A stretch of DNA of 64,000 nt from Rhodococcus sp. SBT000017 (GTDB lineage Bacteria; Actinomycetota; Actinomycetes; Mycobacteriales; Mycobacteriaceae), in contig NZ_REFU01000001.1 of assembly GCF_003688915.1 (NCBI RefSeq), positions 3,658,001 through 3,722,000 on the forward strand. The letters are read 5' to 3'. Positions 42,630 through 51,903 of this stretch are shown piece by piece (the first letter of the stretch is position 1; every line of letters starts with the position of its first letter). A model generated the notes under the pieces. That model did not search any database. It was given only the letters and a program-made list of their open reading frames with translations, and was not told the DNA's origin. Both the position numbers and the translations under genes were made by a program.

Positions 42630-43771
42630 ACGTCTGCCTTTGCCCTCGGGATGGTGGCCACGACTCGAAACTCGGTACCCGATGCCGTCTTGCCGGCTGT
42701 GAGTCTGCCTCCGACGTCCTCGACCTGGCGGGTCAGTGCAGCGATCCCGGTTCCCGTACCTGCGTCGGTCTCCTCACGGGTGACGCCGTCGTTGGTGAAA
42801 TCGAAGACGTCGCAGTCCTTCTCGGCGGTGACTCGAACGGTGCACCTGCGCGGGTGAGCATGCTTGAGCATGTTGGTGGACGATTCACGTACGACCGCGG
42901 CGAAGACGCGGTCCACGTCGCTGCTAGGCGGGGCCTCCACCGAGGTGAAGCAGTCGATGCCCAGCCGGGCACACATCGCTTCGACGGCTGCCAGCTCCGA
43001 CGCAAAGTCATCCAGAATGGGTCCGCTGGTAATCCTCCTGAGATCGGCCTGACCACTGTTGAGAACGTCGTGCACGTGCCCGAGCTGCTCGCGCGCCATC
43101 TCCGGCTGATTCTCGAACATCTGCAATGCGGCCTGGTTGCGTAGCTGCGCGGTCACCAGAGTTCGGCCGATGACATCGTGCAGATCCCGTGAAATCCTAT
43201 GGCGCTCAGCGTCGACGAGCAGTCTGGCAACTTGTTCACGTGATGCATGCAGTGCGTCGAGTGCGCGCGCAAGTTCGGTGAGTGCGATCAGCACGATGGT
43301 CACGCCGAGGGTGAACAGCGTGATGATGAATGCTTGTAGGGGTTCAGCCCGGTCCACGTCGACGGTGACGACCGTCGCGATAACGAATACCCCGCCGACG
43401 ACCGCTGGCGCCCAGCGCCCTCGCACCAGCGTCGACGAAATCGCCACCGACATCGCGCACATCTCCCACACCTCGGAGATCGGGACCACGACCATGCCCA
43501 ACGGAATCGCAGTCCAGGCCGCGGCGGCCAGTCGAGGATCGACGCGTCCGTAAACGAACATCCGCTGCGCCAGGATCATGACCACCGCGACGAAAACGAC
43601 GATCGCTGCCGACAGTGTGGCAAGACCGAACCCGATGATCTCCCGATGGTCGAACACGGTGGTGAGAGCGATGAACGTGAACAACGCGACGACGAACCAA
43701 CTTGCAATGAACGCGACCAACGAGCTGGGGAACCGCTCGTCGCGTCGGGCATCGGTCGTCTGCGTTGTCAC
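42626..43771 (-). CDS. Sensor histidine kinase, DesK/NarX-like
   Basis: 381 aa from GTG 43771. About five TM helices occupy residues ~17-155 (FIASWFVVALFTFIALTTVF, AAIVVFVAVVMILA, and so on). The HisKA_3 box is AERHRISRDLHDVIGRTLVTAQLRNQAALQMF with the phospho-His. The HATPase end is DFTNDGV ... GTGTGIAALTRQVEDVGGRLTAG. No periplasmic sensor domain, so it likely reads a membrane or transporter signal. Coupled to the response regulator. Confidence 0.9.
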   Translation of the reverse strand: MTTQTTDARRDERFPSSLVAFIASWFVVALFTFIALTTVFDHREIIGFGLATLSAAIVVFVAVVMILAQRMFVYGRVDPRLAAAAWTAIPLGMVVVPISEVWEMCAMSVAISSTLVRGRWAPAVVGGVFVIATVVTVDVDRAEPLQAFIITLFTLGVTIVLIALTELARALDALHASREQVARLLVDAERHRISRDLHDVIGRTLVTAQLRNQAALQMFENQPEMAREQLGHVHDVLNSGQADLRRITSGPILDDFASELAAVEAMCARLGIDCFTSVEAPPSSDVDRVFAAVVRESSTNMLKHAHPRRCTVRVTAEKDCDVFDFTNDGVTREETDAGTGTGIAALTRQVEDVGGRLTAGKTASGTEFRVVATIPRAKADV

Positions 43772-43843
43772 TGCGTCACTTTCTCCGGTGAGGAACCCAC
43801 ACTATGAACGACGCCTACGCGCTGGGCAACCGTGACCTGTATG

Positions 43844-44626
43844 TCATTGGCGGCCGGTTGCCCCAGCGAATCGTCGGACGGCGGCGAAGGAGAATCCGGC
43901 GAACCAGGCTGCGACGTTGATGAGGGCACCTGCCAGTGAGGCGTGGGATCCGTCGAGGTTGTAGCCGTCGGTCAGTGCGTAGCGGGCGAGTGTCGCGACG
44001 CCGTACAGGGGAGTCACCTGTGCGACGGCGAGCATGCCGCCCGAGAGCGGGATGAAGATGTTGCCCAGGAAGGCAAGTCCGGTCATGACGACGCCGGGAA
44101 CGTGGGTGACCACCTCGGGTGGAAGGAGCATCCCCAGGACAAGACCTAGCGCGGAGAAGATGGCCGACCCGAGCCAGGCCACGACAAGACCGGTGATCCA
44201 GACGGTTGCGTCGGCTCGGGCCCCGGTGAGTGCGCCGAGGATCCCGACGACGATGACCGGAATGGCTGCGTACACCTGGCACGCGATAATGCGCGATGCG
44301 ACGTAGCCGCCGGCGCCCAAGGGCGACAGGCGAATTGTCCGCAGCCAGCCGTTGGCCTTCTCGTTCGAGATTCCCGCGGCCCGCGAGATGGTGCCGATGG
44401 ACGCGCCGTAGACGGCGATGCCGATCATCATCCAGGCTTGAAAGTTGCCGTGCGGCAGGCTCGCCCCCGCGCGGGGCTCGACGACGCGGAACAGGGCGAG
44501 GTAGAGCACGGCGGGAAGCGCGACGGTGAAGACGAGATTCTGTGGAGTGATCTGTCGGCGGACGTCGTGCAGTACGAACGTGGGGTGCAGTCCTCGGCGG
44601 GGGCGTAGTGAGGTCCTGGTGGTCAT
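43844..44626 (-). CDS. ABC-2 type transporter permease
   Basis: 260 aa, six TM helices, ABC-2 family: VFTVALPAVLYLALFRVVEP, MMIGIAVYGASIGTISRAAGISNEKANGWLRTIRLSPLGAGGYVASRII, LPPEVVTHVPGVVMTGLAFLGNIFIPLSGGML. It pairs with the ATPase at 44636 (9-bp gap) and is followed by the kinase gene 72 bp on. Systems with this order often export or resist antimicrobial lipopeptides or drugs. Substrate unknown. Confidence 0.88.
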   Translation of the reverse strand: MTTRTSLRPRRGLHPTFVLHDVRRQITPQNLVFTVALPAVLYLALFRVVEPRAGASLPHGNFQAWMMIGIAVYGASIGTISRAAGISNEKANGWLRTIRLSPLGAGGYVASRIIACQVYAAIPVIVVGILGALTGARADATVWITGLVVAWLGSAIFSALGLVLGMLLPPEVVTHVPGVVMTGLAFLGNIFIPLSGGMLAVAQVTPLYGVATLARYALTDGYNLDGSHASLAGALINVAAWFAGFSFAAVRRFAGATGRQ

Positions 44627-44635
44627 CGGATGTCC

Positions 44636-45583
44636 TCAGTTCTGGTCGGCGCGGTCGATCAGCGCGGCGAAGGCTTCGTCGAGCGAGGCCGGCACGATCG
44701 CGATGTCGGTGGCGGAGGTGGATGTGCTCAGCGCTCGCACCACAGGATCGGTGTCGGTGCATACGAAGCGGAACCGGCCGGTGGCGAGTTCCTGTAGCCG
44801 CGAGCCGGTCTGTGCGGCAACGGCTTCGGCCTGAGCCCGCGGCAGGTTTGCGTCGACGGTGCGGTTGGAGACCGTTGCCTCGATCTGAGCAACCGTTCCG
44901 TCGGCGACGAGCGCTCCGTCGACGATGACGACGATGCGATCGGCGAAGTTCTGCGCCTCCTCGAGGTAGTGGGTCGCGAATATCACCGTGGTGCCGTTCG
45001 CTGCCTGGGCGCGCATCGCCTGCCAGAAATGCTTGCGGGCAGTGACATCCATGCCTGCAGTCGGCTCGTCGAGAAGCAGCAGTTCGGGGTTCGACAGGAG
45101 CGCGAGGGCGAAACGTACCTTCTGCTGTTCGCCGCCCGAGCACTTCGAGACGCGCCGATTCACCAGGTCTCCGAGCCCGGCGCGGGTGATCGCCGCAGCG
45201 GGGTCGGCACCGATGTACAGCGAGCCCATCATCTCGACGAGCGCACCGACAGCGACGTCGGGAAGGAGCCCGCCGGACTGCAACACTGCTGCGCTGCGTC
45301 CCGTCGACGCTGCCGTGAGCGGATCGTTGCCGAGCACCTCGATGGTGCCGCCGTCCGGCTCGGTGAGTCCGAGGATCATGTCGATCGTCGTGCTCTTGCC
45401 TGCGCCGTTCGGGCCGAGGAATGCCACGATCTGCCCGCGGGGAATCGAGAGGTTCAACTCGCGAACCGCGCGGAACTTCGAACCCGTGGAGTCGCTGAAC
45501 GACTTGTGGACACCGGTGGCGTGCACCGCTGGTCCTGTCTGTGTGCCCACCGCCTCGGCGCGAGTTGAACTCTGCGTGATCAT
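44636..45583 (-). CDS. ABC transporter ATP-binding protein
   Basis: 315 aa. Walker A FLGPNGAGKSTTIDMI, signature motif CSGGEQQKVRFA, Walker B LLLLDEPTAGMD, switch His in IFATHYLEEAQ. The C-terminal extension (~residues 230-315: IEATVSNRTVDANLPRAQAEAVAAQTG) is typical of DrrA-type drug-export ATPases. First gene of the transporter plus two-component operon. Confidence 0.92.
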   Translation of the reverse strand: MITQSSTRAEAVGTQTGPAVHATGVHKSFSDSTGSKFRAVRELNLSIPRGQIVAFLGPNGAGKSTTIDMILGLTEPDGGTIEVLGNDPLTAASTGRSAAVLQSGGLLPDVAVGALVEMMGSLYIGADPAAAITRAGLGDLVNRRVSKCSGGEQQKVRFALALLSNPELLLLDEPTAGMDVTARKHFWQAMRAQAANGTTVIFATHYLEEAQNFADRIVVIVDGALVADGTVAQIEATVSNRTVDANLPRAQAEAVAAQTGSRLQELATGRFRFVCTDTDPVVRALSTSTSATDIAIVPASLDEAFAALIDRADQN

Positions 45584-45746
45584 CTGTGATTCCCTTCGCT
45601 CTTCGTCATCGGATCTTCAGCCGTGTTCCTCGGCGACACATCAGACTCTTCACCCGGGCAAAAGGCCAGGTCAACGCGAAACGGCACGTCGTTTCGGTCG
45701 TCACGACGAACTGTTGACAACTGTCATGTGCAACTATGGACCAGGT

Positions 45747-45876
45747 GTCACGTAAGTGCCCCGATGCTGGGATTCACGCCCCTCGTGGGGATCCACACCG
45801 CGTGCGTGGGGCGTAAATGCCCGCGGGGGGCGTGGATCGTGGAATTGGATCTACCGTGGGAGTCACGAAAGTGCCC
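45747..45876. repeat. GC-rich intergenic block with a 15-bp direct repeat
   Basis: The 305-bp gap 45584-45888 holds no gene. Near its right end, GTCACGTAAGTGCCC (45747-45761) recurs as GTCACGAAAGTGCCC (45862-45876). The sequence between is rich in GGGG/CCCC runs and short inverted repeats (CACGCCCC/GGGGATCC, GGGGCGT/TGCCCG). It could be a degenerate intergenic repeat element or a binding array. The left part, 45584-45720, shows nothing recognisable. Confidence 0.45.
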
Positions 45877-45888
45877 TTTTGCTGCATT

Positions 45889-46341
45889 TCATTCGTCCGG
45901 TTGATCTTTCGACGCTCCAGGAGCGGTTCCGTCGAGAAGGTCCGCGAGTTGCTTGGTGTGTTCGAGGTAGCTGTCGTACGGAAAGCCCGCCTCGATCAGT
46001 GCTGCGCGGAACTGATCTTGCAGCGGCTTCCCGGCCGAGTGGAATGTGTGCCTGCCTGCGTCGGTAATGCGGACCAGACGGCGTCGAGCGTGCGTGGGGT
46101 CGACGGTGATGTCGACGAGCCCGGTCTCGCGTAGAGGCTGAAGCGCCCTGCTGATCGCCGGATCGGATACCGACATCGCCTGCGCCAGTTCATGCTGGGT
46201 GACCGGCGCTATGTCGTCCAGAGTTCCGAGAATCCGCAGCTGGCTGTAGGTCGGTCCGTCAGGGCTGTCGAGTTGCGCCCGTGCTGCTTCGCCCAGCAAG
46301 AGCACAACGCGGTGCAACAAGTCCGCCAACCCTTCGTCCAC
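45889..46341 (-). CDS. MarR family regulator
   Basis: 150 aa from GTG 46341. Winged HTH: PVTQHELAQAMSVSDPAISRALQPLRETGLVDITVDPTHARRRLVRITDAG. The helix TYSQLRILGTLDDIA and C-terminal helix FPYDSYLEHTKQLADLLDG complete the dimer domain. Divergent from the DUF6790-type membrane protein at 46398 (56-bp gap), which it probably controls. Confidence 0.88.
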   Translation of the reverse strand: MDEGLADLLHRVVLLLGEAARAQLDSPDGPTYSQLRILGTLDDIAPVTQHELAQAMSVSDPAISRALQPLRETGLVDITVDPTHARRRLVRITDAGRHTFHSAGKPLQDQFRAALIEAGFPYDSYLEHTKQLADLLDGTAPGASKDQPDE

Positions 46342-46397
46342 GGCACCGACCTTATCAGTGTTGACGTGTGAATGTTAACAAGGTAAGACTGAAACTC

Positions 46398-46911
46398 ATG
46401 AACAGCATCTCTTACTCCCTGCAGTCGGCCTTTCCCGCGGTTTGGATAGTCGTGGCCATCCTCGGTGGCACTCTGCGCAGCCGGCGTGCTGTCGGTTCGC
46501 AGGAAAAGATCGCGGTGTGGCAACGCTGGTGGTCGATCGCCGCATTGGGGGGTGGAAGTCTGTGGATGGTGGCGGCATTCCTGGGCGCACCCGAAGTCAT
46601 GTCCGATGCAATCGGATTTCACCTGCACACCGTTCATGTTCGAGATCGCCTTCGCCAACCTGGCCCTGGCCGTCCTGGCGATACGTGCCGCTGCCGCCTC
46701 TGTGCGGGAACTGATGACCATCGGCCTGAGCAGTGCAGCTTTTCTCTGGGGCGCGGTGATAGGACACCTCTATCAATGGTTCGCCAACGGTGACCACGCC
46801 CCGGGCAATACCGGCGGCGTGCTTGTCTACGACATCCTCGCCCCTGCGGGATTGATCGCTATCGCTGCCGTATCGATGCGAACACGCTCCGCCGAAGGAC
46901 TGCCATCGTAG
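46398..46911 (+). pseudogene. DUF6790-like membrane protein with apparent frameshift
   Basis: The first part from ATG 46398 reads MNSISYSLQSAFPAVWIVVAILGG ... GSLWMVAAFLGAPEVMSDAIGF. The rest of the family sequence continues in the next frame as TPFMFEIAFANLALAVLAIRAAAASVRELM ... GHLYQWFANGDHAPGNTGGVLVYDILAPAGLIAIAAV. Removing one T from the TTT run at 46617-46619 joins them into a complete four-TM protein of about 170 aa. It is a real single-base insertion or a base-call error. Divergent from a MarR gene. Confidence 0.75.
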
Positions 46912-47006
46912 ATACATCTCGCGATTCACTCGGTAGGGCTGACCCACGGATTTTTCGTAGTGCGCGCGTCACTGTGCTGTGTTGATGAAACCGATTCGAT
47001 GAGTGC

Positions 47007-47840
47007 ATGATTCGACAGAATGAAGTTGCGGTTCGACTCGTCGGAGTTCGGAAGGGTCATGGCGAGGGGCATCGTGCGGTTTCGGCTCTCGACGGCGTGT
47101 CGATGGACTTCGAGCGGGGGAGCTTCACTGCGATCATGGGGCCGTCGGGTTCTGGCAAGTCGACACTCCTGCAGTGCGCAGCGGGCCTCGATCATCCAAG
47201 CGATGGCACCGTCACGATCGCAGGCTTCGACATCGCCGCGTTGGACGAGAAAGCGCGGAACGAGCTGCGGCGACGGCACGTGGGTTTCGTCTTCCAGGCG
47301 TTCAATCTCGTGGGCTCACTGACCGCGGCTCAAAACGTCGAGCTGCCAGTGCGATTCGCCGGTGATCGCGTTCCGACGAACGAGGTGACGGCAGCGCTGG
47401 CAGAAGTGGGGCTCGAGGATCGCGCGTCGCATCGTCCCGCTGAGATGTCGGGCGGTCAGCAGCAACGGGTCGCCCTGGCGCGCGCTCTGAGCACCCGTCC
47501 GGATGTGCTCTTCGCGGACGAACCGACCGGCGCATTGGACACTCGTACCTCGAAAGAGGTTCTGTCGTTGATGCGGAAGCTCGTCGACGATCAACACCAG
47601 ACCACGGTGATGGTCACCCACGACCCGCTCGCCGCCTCGTACGCGGACAGGGTGATCTTCCTCGAGGACGGTCGCATCGTCGACTCGCTGCAGATCGGCC
47701 GCAGTCGCTCGGACAACGCTGCGGTGATCACGGCTCGGATGGCTGGGCTGGAGAAGTGGTGCTCGCTTGCGCCAACGTTCGGACGTCCTGGCGAAGCTTT
47801 CTGGCCGCGTTGTTGGCCAAGACATTCGGGGCAGCCTTGA
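47007..47840 (+). CDS. MacB/LolD-type ABC transporter ATPase
   Basis: 277 aa. Walker [19 protein letters not shown]-loop FQAFNL, signature [15 protein letters not shown], Walker [13 protein letters not shown], switch [24 protein letters not shown]. The domain ends near residue 235, and the last ~25 residues ([24 protein letters not shown]) are encoded in the 85-bp overlap with the permease gene and have no family character. This is a longer overlap than usual; a small frameshift or late stop is possible. Confidence 0.9.
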   Translation: MIRQNEVAVRLVGVRKGHGEGHRAVSALDGVSMDFERGSFTAIMGPSGSGKSTLLQCAAGLDHPSDGTVTIAGFDIAALDEKARNELRRRHVGFVFQAFNLVGSLTAAQNVELPVRFAGDRVPTNEVTAALAEVGLEDRASHRPAEMSGGQQQRVALARALSTRPDVLFADEPTGALDTRTSKEVLSLMRKLVDDQHQTTVMVTHDPLAASYADRVIFLEDGRIVDSLQIGRSRSDNAAVITARMAGLEKWCSLAPTFGRPGEAFWPRCWPRHSGQP

Positions 47841-50155
47841 TCAGCGCCACACTCATCGTCTACGACTCCTCGCGCCCGGTAGTTCAGCCGCGACTGGAAG
47901 GCGCAGCCGTGCTGGTCTTGCCTGCACAGGCACAGAACGAGTTCGGTAGCAAAGCAGACTTCATTCCTTGGAGCGCAAGCCGAGCTGGGCAGATCGTCGA
48001 CGATCTCGGCTCGGTACCAGGAGCGGAAGCTGTGATCATCGACCGATCGTTCTATGCCCAGCCGTTCATCGACGGTGCGCCGATCGAGGACGAGGGAGCA
48101 CAAGAAGCCGGACACGGCTGGTCCAGTGCGCAATTGAAGCCGTACCGGTTGATATCCGGTGTTGCACCGTCGAATTCCGCCGAGATTGTCGTCCCGAGTT
48201 CGGTGGGAGTTTCTCCTGGAGATCCGGTCTCGGTCAATCTCGCGTCGGGGATCGAGAGTTTCACGGTGTCGGGAACACTGGACGGCGAGGGGTTCTACTT
48301 TGCCGACAGCGTTGCAGCGCAACTCGATCCCGGAGTGCGCGCGATCGGGATCGTAGCGTCACCCGATTCGAGCATCGACGACATCGTGAGGAAGGCCGAG
48401 CAGCGACTGGGCGATCGAGGTCGGATTGCTACCGGCTCCGATCGCGCTGCTCTCGAGCCGGAGTTCGTTTCACACCGAAGAAACCTCGGCACTCAGCTGG
48501 TGACCGCGATGTCCGCATTGGGCTTGTTCACGACCGTCTTCGTTGTCGGATCGACACTCGCTCTTGCCATGTCCGAACGCCGGCGGGAGATCGGCTTGCT
48601 CAGGGCTGTCGGTGCGTCGCCGGGACAAGTCCGGCGCATGGTGCTCGGTGAGGCTGCGGCAATCGGCCTCGTCGGCGGTCTGGTCGGTGCCGCGTTCGGG
48701 GTTGCTGCAGCTCCGGCGCTTCGGATCCTGCTGTTGAACCTCGACGTCCAACCACCGGATTTCGAGCTTCGTATCTCGTTGTGGCCCTTGCTCCTCACCG
48801 TCGGGATCGGGGTCTTGGTTGCGGTGGTCGGTGCCTGGGCAGTCGCTCGGTCCGCTACCAGGGTTGCTCCGATCGAGGCGCTGCTCACCGCCGCAGTAGA
48901 ACGACGTCCGATGACGAGGTCGCGGTGGGTCGCCGGACTTGTCGCGCTCATCGGCGGTGTGGGTGCGACAGTGCTGACAGCGACAACCGGATCCGACAGC
49001 AGAATCAACACCGCAATCGGTGCCGCCATGCTGTTGATCGTTGCTGCATCGCTGCTTGCACCGGTCGTGATCGGACCGATCGCACGCATCGTGACGTGGC
49101 CGCTCGAACGCGGATCCCGCTCGGCAGCAATGATGCTCGTCAGAGCGGAACTGACCACGAGTACCCGACGCGCTGCTGCTACCGCTGCCCCTGTCATCGC
49201 TGCAGTCGGCTTTGCGGTGCTACTGAGCGGAATGGTGCAGACGATGGCCGCGGCATATCCGTCGGAACAGGCCGAGCAACTGCGTGGTCTGGCGCTCGTG
49301 ACATCCGATGGAACAGCAGGGCTGAGTGATGAGGTCGTGGCCGAAACAGGTGCCGGCCCGGTCGGAACGCGAGCCGGTCTGCCGACTCGGGTGTTCGTTT
49401 CGAGAGCTGCGAACGACGTTGTGGTCATCGACGCAGTGGGTAGCTTCGACGAGCGGTATGCCGCCCCGGGACAGGCGGTGCTCGACGAGCCGACTGCGAC
49501 GTTGCTCGGTGTCGAAGCCGGTGAGTCGCTGTCGGTGCAGTTCGTGGACGGGAACTACGAGAACGTTGTGGTGTCGCAGGTGCTTCCACTCGATCCCGCC
49601 CGCGGGTCGTTCGTACTACCTCGTGACTTGGTGCGCAGTCATGATCCGTCAGCGTTGACCGATATCGTGTTCCTGCCGGAAGATCAGGCACCGACACACC
49701 TGACCTCCGGTGCAAAGGTCGAGGACGCCTACAGTTTTGCGCTGCAGGACTACATGGTCGACGCGCGGCTCACCAATTGGCTTGCGACGGTGTTGATGGC
49801 AATGACGGTGGGATACAGCGGGCTTGCGATTGCGAACAGTCTGGCAATGTCGGCATATCGTCGCGGGCCCGACACTGCTGTTCTGAAAGCCTCCGGAGGC
49901 AGTGCCCGCCAGCTGCTGTCGATGGCCGTCGGGGAGACCGTGATCGTCGTGGCGATCGGTTCCCTGCTGGGCGTACTCGTCACTGTGCCGCCGCTGTACG
50001 GCATGGCGGCCGGCCTGTCGCAGGTGACGGGAACCGAGGTCGGTCTGCACGTCGATTGGTCATCCGTGGTGTGGGTGGTCGCGGGATGTTCGGCTCTTGC
50101 GTTGGTGGCCACCGTGACAGTGACGCGACGGGCGCTTCGGGTGCGGGCGGGATAG
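47756..50155 (+). CDS. FtsX-like ABC transporter permease
   Basis: 799 aa from GTG 47756. N-terminal TM, a large extracytoplasmic MacB_PCD-like region, then the first FtsX domain (FTTVFVVGSTLALAMSERRREIGLLRAVGASPGQVRRMVLGEAAAIGLVGGLVGAAFG), further TMs, and a second FtsX domain near the end (MAMTVGYSGLAIANSLAMSAYRRGPDTAVLKASGGSARQLLSMAVGETVIVVAIGSLLGVLV). This duplicated layout is typical of actinobacterial ABC3 permeases with a separate ATPase. Likely drug or lipid/peptide efflux; substrate unknown. Confidence 0.9.
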   Translation: MVLACANVRTSWRSFLAALLAKTFGAALISATLIVYDSSRPVVQPRLEGAAVLVLPAQAQNEFGSKADFIPWSASRAGQIVDDLGSVPGAEAVIIDRSFYAQPFIDGAPIEDEGAQEAGHGWSSAQLKPYRLISGVAPSNSAEIVVPSSVGVSPGDPVSVNLASGIESFTVSGTLDGEGFYFADSVAAQLDPGVRAIGIVASPDSSIDDIVRKAEQRLGDRGRIATGSDRAALEPEFVSHRRNLGTQLVTAMSALGLFTTVFVVGSTLALAMSERRREIGLLRAVGASPGQVRRMVLGEAAAIGLVGGLVGAAFGVAAAPALRILLLNLDVQPPDFELRISLWPLLLTVGIGVLVAVVGAWAVARSATRVAPIEALLTAAVERRPMTRSRWVAGLVALIGGVGATVLTATTGSDSRINTAIGAAMLLIVAASLLAPVVIGPIARIVTWPLERGSRSAAMMLVRAELTTSTRRAAATAAPVIAAVGFAVLLSGMVQTMAAAYPSEQAEQLRGLALVTSDGTAGLSDEVVAETGAGPVGTRAGLPTRVFVSRAANDVVVIDAVGSFDERYAAPGQAVLDEPTATLLGVEAGESLSVQFVDGNYENVVVSQVLPLDPARGSFVLPRDLVRSHDPSALTDIVFLPEDQAPTHLTSGAKVEDAYSFALQDYMVDARLTNWLATVLMAMTVGYSGLAIANSLAMSAYRRGPDTAVLKASGGSARQLLSMAVGETVIVVAIGSLLGVLVTVPPLYGMAAGLSQVTGTEVGLHVDWSSVVWVVAGCSALALVATVTVTRRALRVRAG

Positions 50156-50182
50156 CGGCGGTCCGGCGACAGCGGCGGTCTA

Positions 50183-50569
50183 TCAGTTCTCCGGAGCGAG
50201 CGCGGTTATGTTCGCAGCTGTCTGGTCATCGGCAGCCTCGGTCTCGTCGAAGTAGCGACGAAAAAGCATCCGCATCGATTCGATGACGTCGATGTGCTGC
50301 TGAAGAATGATGTCGAGAGACCGATCGGTGCCGGTGACCAGGCGTCCGAACCTGGCTTGTAGATCCTGGGCGGACTTCAGGGCGCCCCATGGAGTTGCTA
50401 TGTCGATGGCGAGAGCATTGCGTTGCATCCTCCCCAGATGAGCAAGATATGCGACGCAGGCTGCGTCGCACCTCGCGGCCACATCGCAGGGAATGGTGAT
50501 CGTGCCCGCGTCGGCCTGGGCGTTGAGGTCTTGCCAATGAGCAAGAACGTTCTGCTCGAAATCGGCCAT
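50183..50569 (-). CDS. Hypothetical protein following a DUF3558-type lipoprotein
   Basis: 128 aa, predicted all-alpha: DFEQNVLAHWQDLNAQADAGTITIPCDVAARCDAACVAYLAHLGRM, and a second helix set around LQARFGRLVTGTDRSLDIILQQHIDVIESMRMLFRRYFDE. Three cysteines lie within residues 28-38. No named family recognised; the helical hairpin style and the lipoprotein neighbour are often seen next to ESX/type VII-associated genes, but no ESX gene is nearby. Convergent with the FtsX permease. Confidence 0.72.
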   Translation of the reverse strand: MADFEQNVLAHWQDLNAQADAGTITIPCDVAARCDAACVAYLAHLGRMQRNALAIDIATPWGALKSAQDLQARFGRLVTGTDRSLDIILQQHIDVIESMRMLFRRYFDETEAADDQTAANITALAPEN

Positions 50570-50597
50570 GGGTAGGTGTCCTTCGGTCGGGTGCGGT

Positions 50598-51173
50598 TCA
50601 ACTGGGAAGTTCGGAACCGAGCGTCGCGATCAACGAGTTCAGCTCGGTGCACGGATCGTATTGCGGTGAATCGACAAGCACGTCGGAGATGATCGTTGAC
50701 ATGACCAGTTCGCTACCGGCCGTGTAGGCGACGCCGCAGTTGAGTGATTCAGTCGCGGAAATCTGTTCAAACTGAGTAGCGTCGCGAGTGCCCAGCTGGA
50801 CAGGGCGCAGTCCATCGAAACGACTCGTGTCGCTGATCCAGTCGATGGTTTGGAACCCCACGAAAATTCGCACGTAGTACTTGCTCTCCGGCGGCGCCTG
50901 GTTTTCCCAGCCACAGATCTTGAATCCGAATTGATCCCGCCCGAACACCCCCGATTCCTTGGTGTCCACGTTCAATCCTGCACGCTCGATGGCCTCGTCG
51001 GGGATGGTGCATGGGTCCCAAGGCGTCGGCGCAGAGGTCGTCGTACTGGGCACCGCACTCGATGTCGCGCCGGCGACGGCGTCCCCATCTGCGGTGCTCG
51101 AGCAGCCTGCGGCGATCAGCAGCACCGCCATCGCCAGTATCCATCGTCGTGCCCTGCGCATTGCCTCACCCAT
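50598..51173 (-). CDS. DUF3558-like lipoprotein
   Basis: 191 aa from ATG 51173 (ATG 51161 is an alternative). Lipobox: RRWILAMAVLLIAAGCSS with Cys at residue 24. A Ser/Thr-rich linker follows, then the DUF3558 domain: WDPCTIPDEAIERAGLN, FKICGWEN, and the DPCTELNSLI ending, with the paired Cys of that family. Exported, membrane-anchored protein of mycolate actinobacteria, function unknown. Precedes the 128-aa gene by 28 bp. Confidence 0.85.
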   Translation of the reverse strand: MGEAMRRARRWILAMAVLLIAAGCSSTADGDAVAGATSSAVPSTTTSAPTPWDPCTIPDEAIERAGLNVDTKESGVFGRDQFGFKICGWENQAPPESKYYVRIFVGFQTIDWISDTSRFDGLRPVQLGTRDATQFEQISATESLNCGVAYTAGSELVMSTIISDVLVDSPQYDPCTELNSLIATLGSELPS

Positions 51174-51273
51174 TTCTCACGAACGTCTACGTCCTTGGAC
51201 GCAGCGCGACCCCTGTCGGTTCCCGAACCTGGGCCGATTCCAGACGATCAGGATCTATGACAGGGTGGCGCAG

Positions 51274-51852
51274 ATGCAGGATTGCGACGATGACTCCGCG
51301 GACTTCACCGCTGCAGTGGTCGAGACAGGCATCTACGGGGAAGCGGACCTGACCCATCGGGACGAAAGTATCTTCGGTTCGTATCGCGAGGGCGTACCCA
51401 TGACCGTCACGATCTCTCGTACGGGGCCTCGGACCTCGGACAAGGTGCCGATCGGGACGCGCACTGCCGCGAACCTGCGGGCCGGCATCGACGGCCGAGA
51501 GATCGTTCTCGATCCAGGCCGCGCGAGGCTCTTCAAACGGTCCTACCGCGTCGGTATCCAGTACGGCGGGCGCACTCTGACGCTGCGGGCGAAGAACCTC
51601 GAAGACAGTGCGCTGCTGGACGGGCCGTCGGATCGGGGCGACAACGAGTTCGGGGTGTTGACGCGCGTTTTCGGTGGGGGCGTCGAGGTGTTGTGGTCAC
51701 TACCGTTCACGATGATGAACAGGACGATCGAACCGCCGACACCGACTCGTGAAGATGCTCTGATCGGCATCGTCGTGGCCGCGGCGTTCGGAACCGGCGG
51801 ACTGTCGTTGACGACGATCGTCATGGGCGCAGTCGAATCAATTCTTCCGTGA
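51274..51852 (+). CDS. Hypothetical protein with C-terminal TM, just upstream of the retron
   Basis: 192 aa from ATG 51274 (GTG 51265 possible). The start DCDDDSADFTAAVVETG is acidic. The middle looks beta-rich (VPMTVTISRTGPRTSDKV, RLFKRSYRVGIQYGGRTLTLRAKN). The end EDALIGIVVAAAFGTGGLSLTTIVMGAVESIL is a single membrane helix. No family recognised. It lies 52 bp upstream of the inverted repeat that opens the retron-like RNA, on the same strand, so it could be a retron accessory protein. That is inference; it may be unrelated. Confidence 0.7.
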   Translation: MQDCDDDSADFTAAVVETGIYGEADLTHRDESIFGSYREGVPMTVTISRTGPRTSDKVPIGTRTAANLRAGIDGREIVLDPGRARLFKRSYRVGIQYGGRTLTLRAKNLEDSALLDGPSDRGDNEFGVLTRVFGGGVEVLWSLPFTMMNRTIEPPTPTREDALIGIVVAAAFGTGGLSLTTIVMGAVESILP

Positions 51853-51903
51853 CGGTCCTGCGGGCAACGCGCTGACAGATCTGCCTCCCTTTGGCATGGT
51901 GGA

